Part shown: one piece after another, positions 1 through 12,840 of the stretch | Layout of the letters: each line of letters opens with the position of its first letter | How positions within the stretch are numbered: position 1 is the stretch's first letter | From: Membranipora membranacea | Taxonomy: Eukaryota > Bryozoa > Gymnolaemata > Cheilostomatida > Membraniporidae | DNA: 60,000 bases | NCBI GenBank assembly: GCA_914767715.1 | Contig: OU612070.1 | Location: forward strand, 25,968,025-26,028,024 | Direction of reading: 5' to 3' | Position numbers and translations under genes: made by a program | Notes under the pieces: generated by a model | The model's database searches: none | What the model saw: only the letters and a program-made list of their open reading frames with translations | Told to the model about the DNA's origin: nothing

Positions 1-364
1 AATTCAAACCTCTGCTAGAATATTTTGACTAATTTTAAGTTAAATTAACAAGCTTCACTAGGTCATTAAAAGTCTATGATTGCCCTCCTCACCCTGGCTG
101 GCTATAAAAGTTTGACCCTCACAACATTAAGTCATTCTTATTCCACATACAACTCTACCCACGCACAGTAGGACATTCATAAAATTAGTGCTCATCTTTG
201 TAGGTTGAACTTTTCCCCAGGAGAACTGTGACCTTTTGCTGATAATCTGCTGTTCTCCTTGAAATTTATATTTATTTCATTGTTATTTTCCATTAACATC
301 ATTGTATGTAGCTGATTATAAAAGACTCCTGGTAACCAATTTATTTCATGTTGTTTGAATCAAA
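1..364 (+). promoter_or_regulatory. Orphan promoter and 5' region copy of the Cys-rich peptide gene
   Basis: This segment aligns with 16570-16890, upstream of the intact cysteine-rich peptide gene. It includes TATAAAAG at 103-110 (16628-16635 in the intact gene), the stretch 'TTAAGTCATTCTTAT' just downstream, and 'GGTAACCAATTTATTTCATG'. After about 364 it runs directly into the right arm of the foldback block, so the signal-peptide and mature exons are missing. It may be a promoter without a gene. It is cut by the window edge only on the far left. Confidence 0.75.
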
Positions 365-855
365 TAATAAAATTGCTCCGACCAAATTCTTCCTTAGCAT
401 CCTAGTTATACTGTAAATACATAGTACAGTTGGAAACATTTAAAAAGTATCTCATTCTAATATGAACTGAAATGTTTCTGTGTAACATATGCACCGTGTT
501 CAATTGCCTTGAGATCTATAGAGGACGCAATAATTTCCTCTAACCAGCTAAAAATTATGATTTTAAATTTTGAATTTCTCTCAAGAATGGAAATTCAGTG
601 AGATTTAATGGTTTGCTGAGCGCATTTATCGATTAGCACTTTCTAAGATCAGCGATCAAGGAAACTTGTGTCAATTGGTAACCAAGTTAACACGATGCAC
701 AGCCTATATATAATCATACACATACATACATTAACCCTACCTGGCCTTCCCTAAATGTTTACATCAAACACAAACACCTATCAATCGCACTCTGCGCATG
801 TGCGAACTGTTGAGGCATACGTTCGTCTTTGCAGCATAGGGCGTGAACAAGTTCA
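365..855. repeat. Right arm of the foldback block (5'-deleted copy)
   Basis: It matches the right arms at 9250-9830, 11460-12025 and 14545-15095, including 'ACTGTAAATACATAGTACAG' and the block with 'GCACTCTGCGCATGTGCGAA'. No matching left arm is present here. It is fused to the orphan promoter copy at about 364. Confidence 0.8.
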
Positions 856-889
856 CCTAGTCTGAGTACCAAAAATTGGAAACAATGGA

Positions 890-2320
890 AACTCATAATT
901 TAGAAATATTTGGGCCTAAATGGAACACTGGTTTTGATATCTCATAACCTTGAACCTTGGGAGTTGCCTTTCTTGATGGAAGGCAGCGCCACCACCGCTG
1001 TGCTGTAGAGATAGTCTATGTCACAAGGCTATCCTTCAGGCAAAGTGTATCAATGGAGTATGTTTGCAATATTTTGCTTAACTCATCAATCTTTGCCCAT
1101 GCTATTTTATTTGACAGACACTATCAGTCTTGACAGATGTTTTCCTTAACGTGCCAAAGAAATAACGGCAAAATTTCGGGTGGAAAATGAAATATATGAT
1201 TGATGAGCGTGTTATGAGATCAACATTCTAGAAATCTCGCACAAAATAATAGTGGCAAATGTAAGGTCATGAAAGGCACAGCCTGTATGTTATCATACAC
1301 CCACAGCCAGGGGAAATTCTAGTACATTGAACCCATTCTGTCCCATAATCTTATTGTAGATCTCACATGAGCAAATCTTCATGGTTTTACTTTGTTAAAT
1401 ATTTTAGAGTGAGAGTTGCAGTGAAATAGACGCATTGTCGATTGTTTATGTCGCAATCGATTCTATTCTTACTGACAGGGATGATTCATACACATTTGTG
1501 CCAACTTTGCATATATCATAAGCAGAACTCAGCGGCCTGAAGTCAATTTTAGCTCAACTCATATTTACCTGATCATAGCAGTCAGCTAGTAAAGTGTATG
1601 TAATATCATCTGCCTGTATCTAATCTACTGCTGACAATCAACGGGAGGAACTAGAGAGGTTCGATGAGCGCTGCTGATATCACCTGCATGAACCTAGTGG
1701 CTCCTAAATACTCTTGTGACTTATTGTGACATGATTTGTCACCCCTGACAGAGCAATTAGACAGAGAAATGTATTTAAAACCACAGTGCAATTCACTCAA
1801 TGCAAACCTCCGGGTACCAACAAAGATTTGTCCTCATTATGCCGGGTTTCATTAAAGTGACATTAGAATGCATTGTGATCTGGCTGAACGGACCAGTTTT
1901 CATTGTCTGAATTGACAGGAGTTTCGAATTTGAAAAGTTGGAAATAACCACCTTACACTGTGAAATTAGTGAAAATTTGTATTATACTTTTTTCTGCTCA
2001 ACCATTTTGACTATTTAACATTGGCATGCCTTATTTATTTAGATTGGGGAAAATAATCGTTGATTTCATTTATATAATTAATAAACCCTATTATTATCTC
2101 ATACTCCCATTGCGCCATTTATGAGATGACCTTGGTTGCCAATAAAAGTATCTATATATATATATATATATATATATGAATTATATTTAAACATAGTAGA
2201 AATTTTATTTTATTAGTGATTTATTGGCAATCTTAATCATTTTGAGGAGAAGTTTTTACAATCCGAGCCAAAACATATTGACACAGGACATCCTGGTACA
2301 ATATTGGTACTAAATATAAG
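890..2320. repeat. Direct block C-D-E-F-G-H, copy 1
   Basis: This is one of six copies of the block that follows the foldback. It starts near 'GGAAACAATGGAAACTCATA' and ends with a LINE-like 3' terminus (about 2040-2176, with a TA-dinucleotide tail). Short open frames in it are not conserved between copies, so I call no gene. Confidence 0.8.
2131..2180 (+). mobile_element. LINE 3' terminus inside the repeat unit
   Basis: 'GATGACCTTGGTTGCCAATA' followed by AAAGTATC and a (TA)n tail matches the 3' end of the truncated LINE copy at 41850-41888. It recurs at 6597-6641 and 16378-16421. Because it is in all three C-H blocks, the LINE insertion predates amplification of the unit. Confidence 0.75.
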
Positions 2321-2334
2321 TTAACAAGCGTTAT

Positions 2335-3600
2335 CCTCAAGGCACCTGCTTCTCGTGCCATAGTCCCCTTCTCACATTAACCAAATGGAGCATCACACAA
2401 CTCTCACTAAGAACAATACAACTATACGAATGACAAGATAGATATTTGATGTTTAGTTAACATGTTAAATCAATTTTTCAATTTAACCTATCGACCCTGT
2501 TTCCGAATATAGCCTTGCTAACTAGTCCAATATTATTCATGGTTACAGTATACCAAATGAAATGTCACTAAATATATTTATAATCCGTTATCACAAAATT
2601 GATGATCAATTTATAAAAATGTTTTTAGATGCTCAATATGCTTTACTACATCACTGCACTTTTGATGACAACAGGTATAAAATCCCAAAATTACCAGACA
2701 AAATTGCATTGAAAGGGATAAAGTTCTTGCAATTCTAATCCAATCTTCGGCACTTGCACATTTAAATTTTAAAAACTCAAGTCTATATACCCATGTTTCA
2801 AAAAATTTTATTTTTTGGTAGGGATAAAATTTTATTTTTTGATATGCTAATTTCTGAATCTAGTTAATATTTCTATTTCATGCAAATGTTTCCCCTTCTG
2901 CCCCAATGGTGTTTTGGCCAAGAACATGAAGAAGTTATGGTTTTGATGACATTTCGGGTTCCATTCCTTTTGAGACATAAAGCTGTACTGCAAATTAGGT
3001 GAAAGGATAAATGAGAACAAGAATAATGGCAATCATGAGTATAATGACCTTCGATGTATCAGGCGATTATTTGGCCATCCATCTCAATTGTTCTCTATTT
3101 TCCCTCCAAATTATGTCTTTATTCTCTTCACACATTAAGGAAAACATCTGGTCCGGTTGACATTGTCTGCCAAATAAAACGATGTAAAACTTTACGGCAT
3201 GATTGGATAACGATGGTGATGGTGACATAGGAATATGCTCATCAATCGTTTTCAAATCAAAAAGTTGTATGGCATTGGATTTCAAAACTTGAGAAATGAC
3301 ATATTGTTCTGTGTAATAAGTACCAGTTAATATCGTCAGCCGTTATCACGTTCCTCTGTGGCTATTATTCACAGGAACTGAATGTTAAGCAGGCCAGTCT
3401 TTAAGCTGAAATGTTTTTTATTCAGATTGCAATTGCAAAGTGTACCATCATGTGTTTACATATTAGCTAAAATTGAGTACGAGGTATCATCAATTTTAAA
3501 GCAAGACAACACCATATTCGTGTAGTTTTACTAAGGTTATATGTGTATGAAAAATCTTTGTATGTAAAAATACAACAAATCACAAACATCACAATTAAAG
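2335..3600. repeat. Direct block I-J-K-L, copy 1
   Basis: It recurs at 6800-8040 and 18150-19480, and in part at 5105-5690 and 12839-12960. Part of K, read in reverse complement, resembles part of block C: both hold 'AGATGTTTTCCTTAA' with similar flanks. So the inverted symmetry of the unit extends beyond the obvious arms. No conserved coding frame was seen. Confidence 0.75.
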
Positions 3601-3799
3601 CAGTGCATTTATATATCTATGACTCATATTCTAGAATGATGTTGCTATATTTGTTATTATAGTGTACAAAGGCTAATTACTGTGATGAGCAGCTTTGAAG
3701 CTAACAAAGTAAAATATTTGCATGGTGAAAACATCTGTCCAAGATGAAATTGTGTGCCAAATGAAATAGCTTAAAAAACATTTTATGGGTTTTTTTCAA

Positions 3800-4045
3800 T
3801 TTGGATTGAGGTTTTTGAATTCCCAAGCTGCGTCATTGATGCCCCTTTTATTCCATCAAATTTTATATTTGCAACCATTTTTGGCAAATTACATATAGTT
3901 GGAATGTTGGAAGATGCTCATCAATCAAGTTGCAAAGCAAAAATTGAATGTCAGTGGATATTAAATATTCTTCGATGGTTGCAAATATTAAATATTGATG
4001 GAATGAAAGGGGCATGAATGATGCAGCTTGAGAATTTAAAAACAA
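3800..4045. repeat. Foldback core, solo copy
   Basis: An imperfect inverted repeat with arms of about 70 bp. The left arm contains 'CAAGCTGCGTCATTGATGCC' and the right arm is its diverged reverse complement around 4000-4040. This is the innermost part of the larger foldbacks at 8.0-9.8 and 13.0-15.1 kb; here most of the outer arms has been deleted. Confidence 0.75.
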
Positions 4046-4189
4046 AAAGTGTGACCTGTTCCACTGTAATCAAATTGAATATTAATAATCAGTGTAAAAT
4101 CCCATACGCAGTAGCTCTCAACTGGTATTGGATTTTACATTGATTATTAATAATCAATTTAATTACAGTGGAACAGGTCGCGCTTTTTC
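4043..4189. mobile_element. ~147-bp hairpin element (MITE-like)
   Basis: The left arm (4043-4101) and right arm (4129-4189) are reverse complements with about five mismatches, both containing 'GACCTGTTCCACTGTAAT' or its complement. The loop is roughly 25 bp. It occurs once in the window and sits between two foldback-core copies. No target-site duplication is obvious. It is too short to encode a protein. Confidence 0.7.
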
Positions 4190-5085
4190 CTATTGATGCC
4201 CATTTTATTCCATCAAATCTTTTTACTTGCAACGATGTTTGGGAAATTACATATAGTTGGATTGTTGAAAGATGCTCATCGATCAAGTTGCAAAGCAAAA
4301 AATTGAATGTCAGTGGATATTAAATATGGGATTTGTCATATCCGATTCTTCGACGGTTGCAAATAGTAAATGTTGATGGAATGAAAGGGGTATGAATGAC
4401 GCAGCTTGACCTTGACAGATGTTTTCCTTAACTTGCCAAAGAAAATTCGGCAAAATTTTATGAGATCATCATTTTAGAAATCTCGCACACAATAGTGGCA
4501 AATATAAGGTCATGAAGGGCACAGCCTGTATGTTATCATCTAGTTTCTAGTACATTGAACCTATTCTGTCCCATAATCTTATTGTAGATCTCACATGAAC
4601 AAATCTTCAAGGTTTTACTTTGTTAAATATTCTAGAGTGAGAGTTGCAGTGAAATAGACGCATGGTCGATTGTTTATTTCGCAATCAATTCTATTCTTAC
4701 TGACAGAGATGATTCATACACATTTGTGCCAACTTTGCATATATCATAAGCAGAACTCAGTGGCCTGAAGTCAATTCCAGCTCAGGTCATATCTACCTGA
4801 TGATAGCAGTCAGCTTGTAAAGTGTATGCAATATCATCTGTCTGTATCTAATCTACTGCTGACAATCAACAGGGAGGAACTAGAGAAGTTCTATGAGCGC
4901 AGCTGATATCACCTGCATAAACCTAGTGGCTCCTAGATACTCTTGTGACTTATTGTTACATGATTTGTCACCCCTGACAGAACAATTAGACAGAGTTTAT
5001 GTATTCAAAACCACAGTGCAATTCACTCAATGCAAACCTCCGGGTACCAACAAAGATTTGTCCTCGTTGTGCCAGGTTTGAATAA
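4190..5085. repeat. Rearranged unit: partial foldback core joined to block C-F
   Basis: A second partial foldback core (about 4190-4409) is joined at 'GCAGCTTGACCTTGACAGAT' to the last part of block C. Blocks D, E and F follow. The first half of C and both outer arms are missing. Confidence 0.7.
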
Positions 5086-5104
5086 AGTGTTTAATTATGC
5101 ATAA

Positions 5105-6795
5105 TGACATTCGATGTATGAGGCAATTATTTGGCCATCAATCTCAATTGTTCTCTATTTTCCCTCCAAATTCTGTCTTTATTCCCTTCACACATTAAGG
5201 AAAACATCTGGTCTGGTTGACATTGTCTGCCAAATAATATGATGTAAAACTTTACGGCATGATTGGATAACGACATAACGACATAACGAATCATTTTCAA
5301 ACCAAAAAATTGTATGACATTGGATTTTAAAACTCGAGAAATGACATATTTTTGTGTGTAATTAGTACTAGTTAATATCATCAGCCGTTATCATGTTTCT
5401 CTGTGGTTATTATTCACAGGAATCGAATGTTGAGCAGGCCAGTCTCAAAGCAGAAATGTTTTATTTGCAGATTGCGATTGCAAAGTGTACCATCATGTGT
5501 TTACATATTAGCTAAAGTTGAGTACGTGGTATCATCAATTTTAAAGCAAGACAACACCATATTCGTGTAGTTTTACTAAGGTTATATGTGTATGAAAAAA
5601 ATTTGTATGTAAAAATACACCAAATCACAAATATCACAATTATGACAGTGCATTTATATATCTATGACTCATTTTCTAGAATGATTGGAAACAATGGAAA
5701 CCCATAATTTATAAATATTTGGACCTAAATGGAACACTGGTATTGATGTCTCATAACCTTGAACCTTTGAAGTTGCCTTTCTTATTGGAAGGCAGCGCCA
5801 CCACCGCCGTGCTGTCGAGATAGACTATGTCACAAGGCTATCCTGCAGGCAGAGTGTATCAATCGAATATGTTTGCAATATTTTGCTTAACTCATCAATC
5901 ATTGCCCATGCTATTTTGTTTGACAGACACTATCATCCTTGACAGATGTTTTCCTTAACATGCCAAAGAAATTACGGCAAAAGTTTGGGTGGAAAATGAA
6001 ATATATGATTGATGAGCATGTTATGAGATCAACATCATAGAAATCTCGCACAAAATAATAGTGGTAAATGTAAGGTCATGAAGGGCACAGCCTGTATGTT
6101 ATCATACACCCACAGCCAGGGGAGATTCTAGTACATTGAACTTATTCTGTCCCATAATCTTATTGTAGATCTCACATGAACAAATCTTCAAGGTTTTTCT
6201 TTGTTAAATATTCTAGAGTGAGAAATGCAGTGAAATAGACGCATTATCGATCGTTTATGTCGCAATCGATTCTATTCTTACTGACAGAGATGATTCATAC
6301 ACATTTGTGCCAACTTTGCATATATCATAAGCAGAACTCAGAGTTTGAATATAGTGACATTAGAATGCATTGTGATCTGGCTGAACGGACCAGTTTTCAT
6401 TGTCTGAATTGACAGGAGTTTTGACTTTGAAAAGTTGGAAATAACCACCCTACACTGTGAAATTAGTGAAAATTTGAATTATACTTTTTCCTGCTAATAA
6501 ATTTTGTCTATTTAACATTGGCATGCCTTATTTATTTGATTGGGGAAAATTAATAAACCCTATTATTTTCTCCTACTCCCATTGCGCCATTTATCAGATG
6601 ACCTTGGTTGCCAATAAAAGTACATATATATATATATATGCGATGAATTATATTTGAACACTAGTAGAAATTTTATTTTATTAGTGATTTATTTGCAATC
6701 TTAATCATTTTGAGGAGAAGTTTTTACAATCCGAGCCAAAACAAATTAACACAGGACATCCTGGTACAATTTTGGATCTAAATATAAGTTGACAA
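5105..6795. repeat. Rearranged unit: K-L, then C-D-E-G-H
   Basis: K-L (5105-5690) is joined directly to block C at about 5690, skipping the whole foldback. Block F is skipped at about 6345. The LINE 3' terminus is present at 6597-6641 with a (TA)n tail. Confidence 0.75.
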
Positions 6796-6799
6796 GCGT

Positions 6800-8040
6800 T
6801 ATCCTCAAGGCACCTGCTTCTCGTGCCATAGTCCCCTTCTCAATTTCACCACATAGAGCATCACACAACTCATACACAAATGAGTCAAATCAAATAACAG
6901 ACTCTTACTAAGAACAATACAACTATACAAATGACAAGATAGATATTTGATGTTTAGTAAACAAGTTTAATCAAGTTTTCCATATAACCTGTGTATGATC
7001 TGTTATCACAAAATTGATGATCGATTTATAAAAATGTTTTTAGATGCTCAATATGCTCTTCTACATCACTGCACTTTTGATGACAACAGGTATAAAAGCC
7101 CAAAATTACCAGAGAAAATTACATTGAAAGGGATAAAGTCCTTGCAATTCTAATCCAATTTTCGGCACTTGCACATTTTAATTTTGAAAACTTAAGTCCA
7201 TATACCTTTGTTTCAAACAAATTTTGTTTTTGTTATGCTAATTTCTGAATCTAGTTATTATTTCTATCCCATGCAAATGTTTCCCCTTCTGCCCCATTGG
7301 TGTTTTGGCCAAGAACATGAAGAAGTTATGGTTTTGATGACATTTCAGGTTCCATTCCTTTGAGACATAAAACTGTACTGAAAATTAGGTGAAAGGATAA
7401 ATGAGAACAAGAATAATGGCAATCATGAGTATAATGACATTCGATGTATGAGGCAATTATTTAGCCATCCATCTCAATTGTTCTCTATTTTCCCTCCAAA
7501 TTCTGTCTTTATTCCCTTTACACATTAAGGAAAACATCTGGTCCGGTTGACATTGTCTGCCAAATAAAATGATGTAAAACTTTTCGGCATGATTGGATAA
7601 CTACGGGTTAGTGATGACGTATGAATATGCTCATCAATCATTTTCAAATCAAAAAATTGTATGACAATGGATTTTAAAACTCGAGAAATGACATATTTTT
7701 GTGTGTAATTATTACTAGTAAGTATCATCAGCCGTTATCACGTTCCTCTGTGGTTATTATTCACAGGAACCGAATGTTGAGCAGGCCAGTCTCCAAGCAG
7801 AAATGTTTTATTTGCAGATTGCGATTGCAAAGTGTACCATCATGTGTTTACATATTAGCTAAAATTGAGTACGAGGTATCATCAATTTTAAAGCAAGACA
7901 ACACCATACTCGTGTAGTTTTACTAAGGTTATATGTGTATGAAAAATCTTTGTATCTAAAAATACAACAAATCACAAATATCACAATTAACGCAGTGCAT
8001 TTTGCATAGATCTATGACTCATATTCTAGAATGATGTTGC
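6800..8040. repeat. Direct block I-J-K-L, copy 2
   Basis: It aligns with 2335-3600 and 18150-19480. The junction before it, 'TTGACAAGCGTTATCCTCAA', matches the same junction at about 2322. In the complete unit this point is where the peptide gene lies (16570-18150), so this unit has probably lost its gene. Confidence 0.8.
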
Positions 8041-9835
8041 AATATTTGTTATTATAGTGTACAAAGTTAAATGACTGTGATGAGCAGCTTTGAAGCAAAC
8101 AAAGTAAAATATTTGCAGGGTGCATTGAGCCTGCTGCAAATGGCACTCCTGCGGTTACAAATGATACTGGCAGATCTGTCCTTCACTCGATTGATAGGTG
8201 TTCTTATTCTATGAAAACATTGAGAGAAGGGTAGGTAGGGTTAATGACCGTATGTGTATGATGATATAAAGGATGTGCTCTTCATTATCCTAAATTGGTT
8301 ACCAATTCGTGCGAGTTTGTCTTGATTGCTGATCTTGTAAACTGCTACACGATCAATGTGCAACTCAGAATATTGAATCTCACTGGATTTTCATTGTTGA
8401 GAGATATTGACTTTGGGTCTCAGTTGACAGGAACAGGGACAGGACTATTAATTGGTGCAGCTAAATCTACCCTCAACCTGTGAAAGTGGATCGATGCTCT
8501 TCATACAGTATGCATAGTTACTAGGTCCTGTTTGGCAATTCTATATTTAAATTCATCAAAATTAGCCGCAATGTTTTTGGTACATTGTTGAAAACAAAAT
8601 TTTTAGGTTCTTACAATTTAGGTTGAGGTTTTTAAATTCCCAAGCTGCGTCATTGATGCCCCTTTTATTCCACAAATTTTTCTATTTGCAACCATTTTTG
8701 GCAAATTACATATAGTTGGAATGTTGAAAGATGCTCATCGATCAAGTTGCAAAGCAAAAAATTGAATGTCAGTGGATATCAAATATGGGATTTGTCATAT
8801 CCGATTCTTCGACGGTTGCAAATAGTAAATATTGATGGAATGAAAGGGGCATGAATGACGCAGCTTGAGAATTTAAAAACATCAATCTAAATTGATAAAC
8901 CTCCGAAGTGTTTTATTAAGCTATTTTATTCTGCACACAATTACTTCCTGGACAGATATTTTCAATAGTGTGCCGCAAATCACTACCGTGAGTTTTTGGG
9001 AATTTAAATATAGAAATGCCAAACAGGACCTAGTAACTGATGCTACGCATCCTGTTTGAAGAGCATCAATCCATGTTCACAGTGTGAGAGTAGTTTTAGC
9101 TGTACCAATCAGCCTACACCAAGCAAAGATTATTGAATAGCACAATTTCAGATGTCAACAACATCCCATGCCTATCAAATTATTCTACAAGAGAATAACC
9201 AAAATGCCCATTGTTATTATCCATTAAACAAATAAGATTAAAATTGCTATCCCTGAAAACTCTGACCAAATTTTTGCTTAGCATCCTAGCTATACTGTAA
9301 ATACATAGTACATTTGGAAACATTTAAAAAGTATCTCATCCCATTAAGAACTGAACTGTTTCTGTATAACATATGCACCATCTTCAATCGCCTTGAGATC
9401 TATAGAGGACGCAATAATTTCCTCTAACCAGCTTAAAACTATGAGTTTGAATTTTAAAAGAGTTGCAGACAAAACCTGTTACAGGTAGACTGTTTTGAGC
9501 ATCTAAAAATAACAACTGAGTTTCAAATTGAATTTCTCTCAAGAATGAAAATTCAGTGAGATTTAATGGTTTGCTGAGCACATTTATCGAATAGCACTTT
9601 CTAAGATCAGCGATCAAGGAAACTTGTATCAATTGGTAACCAATTTAACACGATGAAGAGCACAGCCTATATATCATCATACACATACAAACATTAACCC
9701 TACCCGGCCTTCCCTTAATGTTTATATCAAACACAAACACCTATGAATAGCACTCTGCGCATGTGCGAACTGTTAAGGCATATGTTTGTCTTTGCAGCAT
9801 AGGGCTTGAACAAATTCACCTAGTCTGAGTACCAA
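8040..9835. repeat. Long foldback, copy A
   Basis: Sequence left of about 8750 reappears in reverse complement on the right. Examples: 8484-8540 with 9010-9075 (around 'ACTAGGTCCTGTTTGGCA'), 8300-8430 with 9530-9650, and 8225-8300 with 9650-9710 (the TAGGGTTAA/TTAACCCTA region). The left arm lacks about 330 bp that copy B has, replaced near 8425-8480. No transposase was seen. Confidence 0.85.
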
Positions 9836-9837
9836 AA

Positions 9838-10668
9838 ATGGGAAACAATGGAAACCCATAATTTAGAAATATTTGGGCCTAAATGGAACACTGGTTTTGA
9901 TATCTCATAACCTTGAACCTTGGGAGTTGCCTTTGTTGATGGAAGGCAGCGCCACCACCGCTGTGCTGTCGAGATAGACTATGTCACAAGGCTATCCTGC
10001 AGGCAGAGTGAATCAATCAAGTATGTATGCAATATTGTGGTTAACTCATCAATCTTTGCCCATGCTATTTTATTTGACAGACACTATCATCCTTGACAGA
10101 TGTTTTCCTTAAAGTGCCAAAGAAATTACGGCATAATTTGGGGTGGAAAATGAAATATATGATTGATGAGCGTGTTATGAGATCAACATTCTAGAAATCT
10201 CGCGCAAAATAGTGGCAAATGTAAGGTCATGAAAGGCACAGCCTGTATGTTATCATACACCCACAGCCAGGGGAAATTCTAGTACATTGAACCTATTCTG
10301 TCCCATAATCTTATTGTAGATCTCACATGAGCTAATCTTCAAGGTTTTACTTTGTTAAATATTCTAGAGTGAGAGTTGCAGTGAAATAGACGCATTGTCG
10401 ATTGTTAATGTCGCAATCGATTCTATTCTTACTGACAGAGATGATTCATACACATTTGTGCCAACTTTGCATATATCAAAAGCAGAACTCAGCAGCCTAA
10501 GTCAATTTCAGCTCAACTCATATTTACCTGATGATAGCAGTCAGCTTGCAAAGTGTATGCAATATCATCTGCCTGTAACTACTCTACTGCTGACAATCAA
10601 CAGGGAGGAACTAGAGAGGTTCAATGAGCGCTGCTGATATCACCTGCACGAACCTAGTGGCTCCTAGA
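9838..10668. repeat. Direct block C-D-E-F, copy 4
   Basis: It is collinear with 15120-15960. At 10669 it switches without a gap to the 3' intron end and last exon of the Cys-rich peptide gene. Confidence 0.8.
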
Positions 10669-11042
10669 TCCTTTCACTGTTCAACGTATCTTTCAGTTGA
10701 ATCTGCAGATGCCTGCGCTGGTTGCAAAGGTAAGCAGGTCAGTGCAAACGACTGGAATAGTTGTACACCAAGCGGCTGCTATTCAGCGTACACATATGTC
10801 GGATGGACAGGGGGAAACCGCCAGACTACATGCTGCTGTTGCTATAAATAAAGTAATTACATAGATGAGGAATATCAGAGCTATATTAATCATATAAAAA
10901 TTGTTTTTTGGAAACAAAGCATTTATTTGCTCAGTTGATTTGTTAGTATTATCAACTTTTTTGTTAATATCTCCTGTTGTCTCAATTGAAATAAAATAGA
11001 GAATTCTCAAACGATTTCAGACTTTATTTTTTAGAACTCCAA
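10669..11042 (+). pseudogene. Mature-exon-only copy of the Cys-rich peptide gene
   Basis: This matches 17278-17652 of the intact gene: the intron end with acceptor (AG at 10695-10696), the mature exon (10697-10851) and about 190 bp of 3' flank. No signal-peptide exon precedes it; upstream is repeat block F. The frame stays open, and an ATG at 10624 in the repeat is in frame with it, but that would give no signal peptide. Two of the ten cysteines are replaced (fifth by Tyr, sixth by Arg); the other eight, including the Cys-Cys-Cys-Cys-Tyr-Lys end, are kept. It is most likely a non-functional fragment, possibly a cassette that could be recombined. Confidence 0.8.
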
Positions 11043-12840
11043 TCTTCGATGGTTGCAAATAGTAAATATTGATGGAATGAAAGGGGCATGAATGACGCAG
11101 CTTGAGAATTTAAAAACATTAACCTAAATTGAAAAACCTCAGAAGTGTTTTTTTAAGCTATTTTATTTGGCACACAATTACTTCCTGAACGGATATTTCT
11201 GTGAATTTTTGGGAATTTAAATATAGAAATGTCAAACAGGACCTAGTAACTGATGCTACGCATCCTCTTTGAAGAGCATCAATCCATTTTCACAGTGTGA
11301 GAGTAGTTTTAGCTGTACCAATCAGCCTACACCAAGCAAATATTATTGAATAACACAATTTCAGATGTCAACAACATCCCATGCCTTGCCCATTATACTA
11401 CAAGAGAATAACCAAAAGGCCCATTGTTATTAACCATTAAACAAATAAGATTAAAAAAGCTTTCCCTGAAAACTCTGACCAAATTTTCGCTAAGCATTCT
11501 AGTTATACTGTAAATACATAGTACAGTTGGAAACATTTAAAAAGTATCTCATCCTAATGGGAACTGAACAGTTTCTGTGTAACATATGCACCGTGTTCAA
11601 TTGCCTTGAGATCTATAGAGGACGCAAAAATTTCCTGTAGCCAGCTAAACATTATGATTTTTAATTTTAAAAGAGTTGCAACAAAACCTGTTACAGGTAG
11701 ACTGTTTTGAGCATCTTAAAATAACAACTGAGTTTCAAATTGAATTTCTCTAAAGAATGAAAATTCAGTGAGATTTAATGGTTTGCTGAGCACATTTATC
11801 GATTAGCACTTTCAAAGATCAGCGATCAAGGAAACTTGTATCAATCTGTAACCAATTTAACACGATGAAGAGCACAGCCTATATATCATCATACACATAC
11901 AAACATCAACCCTACCCGGCCTTCCCTTAATGTTTACATTAAGTACAAGCACCTATCAATAGCACTCTGCGCATGTGCGAACTGTTGAGGCATACGTTCG
12001 TCTTTGCAGCAGAGGGCTTGAACAAATTCACCTAGTCTGAGTACCAAAAATGGTAAACAATGGAAACCCATAATTTAGAAATATTTGGGCCTAAATGGAA
12101 CACTGGTTTTGATATCTCATAACCTTGAACCTTGGGAGTTGCCTTTCTTGATGGAAGGCAGCGCCACCACCGCTGCTGCTGCTGCTGCAGAGATAGACTA
12201 TGTCACAAGGCTATCTTGCAGGCAGAGTGTATCAATCGAGTATGTATGCAATATTGTGCTTAACTCATCAATCTTTGCCCATGCTATTTTATTTGACGGA
12301 CACCATTATCCTTGACAGATGTTTTTCTTAAAGTGCCAAAGAAATTGCGGCATAATTTGGGGTGGAAAATGAAATATATGATTGATGAGCATGTTATGAG
12401 ATCAACATTCTAGAAATCTCGCACAAAATAGTGGCAAATGTAAGGTCATGAAAGGCACAGCCTGTATGTTATCATACACCCACATTCTAGTTTCTTGTAC
12501 AGTGAACTTATTCTGTCCCATAATCTTATTGTAGATCTCACATGAGCAAAACTTCAAGGTCTTACTTTGTTAAATATTCTAGAGTGAGAGTTGCAGTGAA
12601 ATAGACGCATTGTCGATTGTTTATGTCGCAATCCATTCTATTCTTACTGACAGAGATGATTCATACACATTTGTGCCCACTTTGAATATATCATAAGCAG
12701 AACTCAGTGGCCTGAAGTCAATTCCAGCTCAGCTCATAACAACCTGATGATAGCAGTCAGATGTAAAGTGTATGCAATATCATTTGCCTGTAACTACTCT
12801 ACTGCTGACAATCAACAGGGAGGAACTAGAGAGGTTCGAT
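11042..12840. repeat. Foldback right arm plus block C-D-E-F, copy 5
   Basis: It begins at 11042 inside the foldback core and runs through the right arm to about 12025, then blocks C-F to 12838. The left arm and I-J-K-L are absent. Block C here has a CTG/CTGCTG expansion (12169-12189), also present at about 15247-15264 but not in the other copies. This suggests these two copies are close relatives. Confidence 0.75.

Noticed and set aside
2847-9632. Open frames of 60-85 codons repeated in the array (e.g. 3067-3285, 5127-5381, 7525-7728)
   Set aside because: The frames differ in length and are broken in some copies, with no domain or splice support. They are by-products of repeated DNA.
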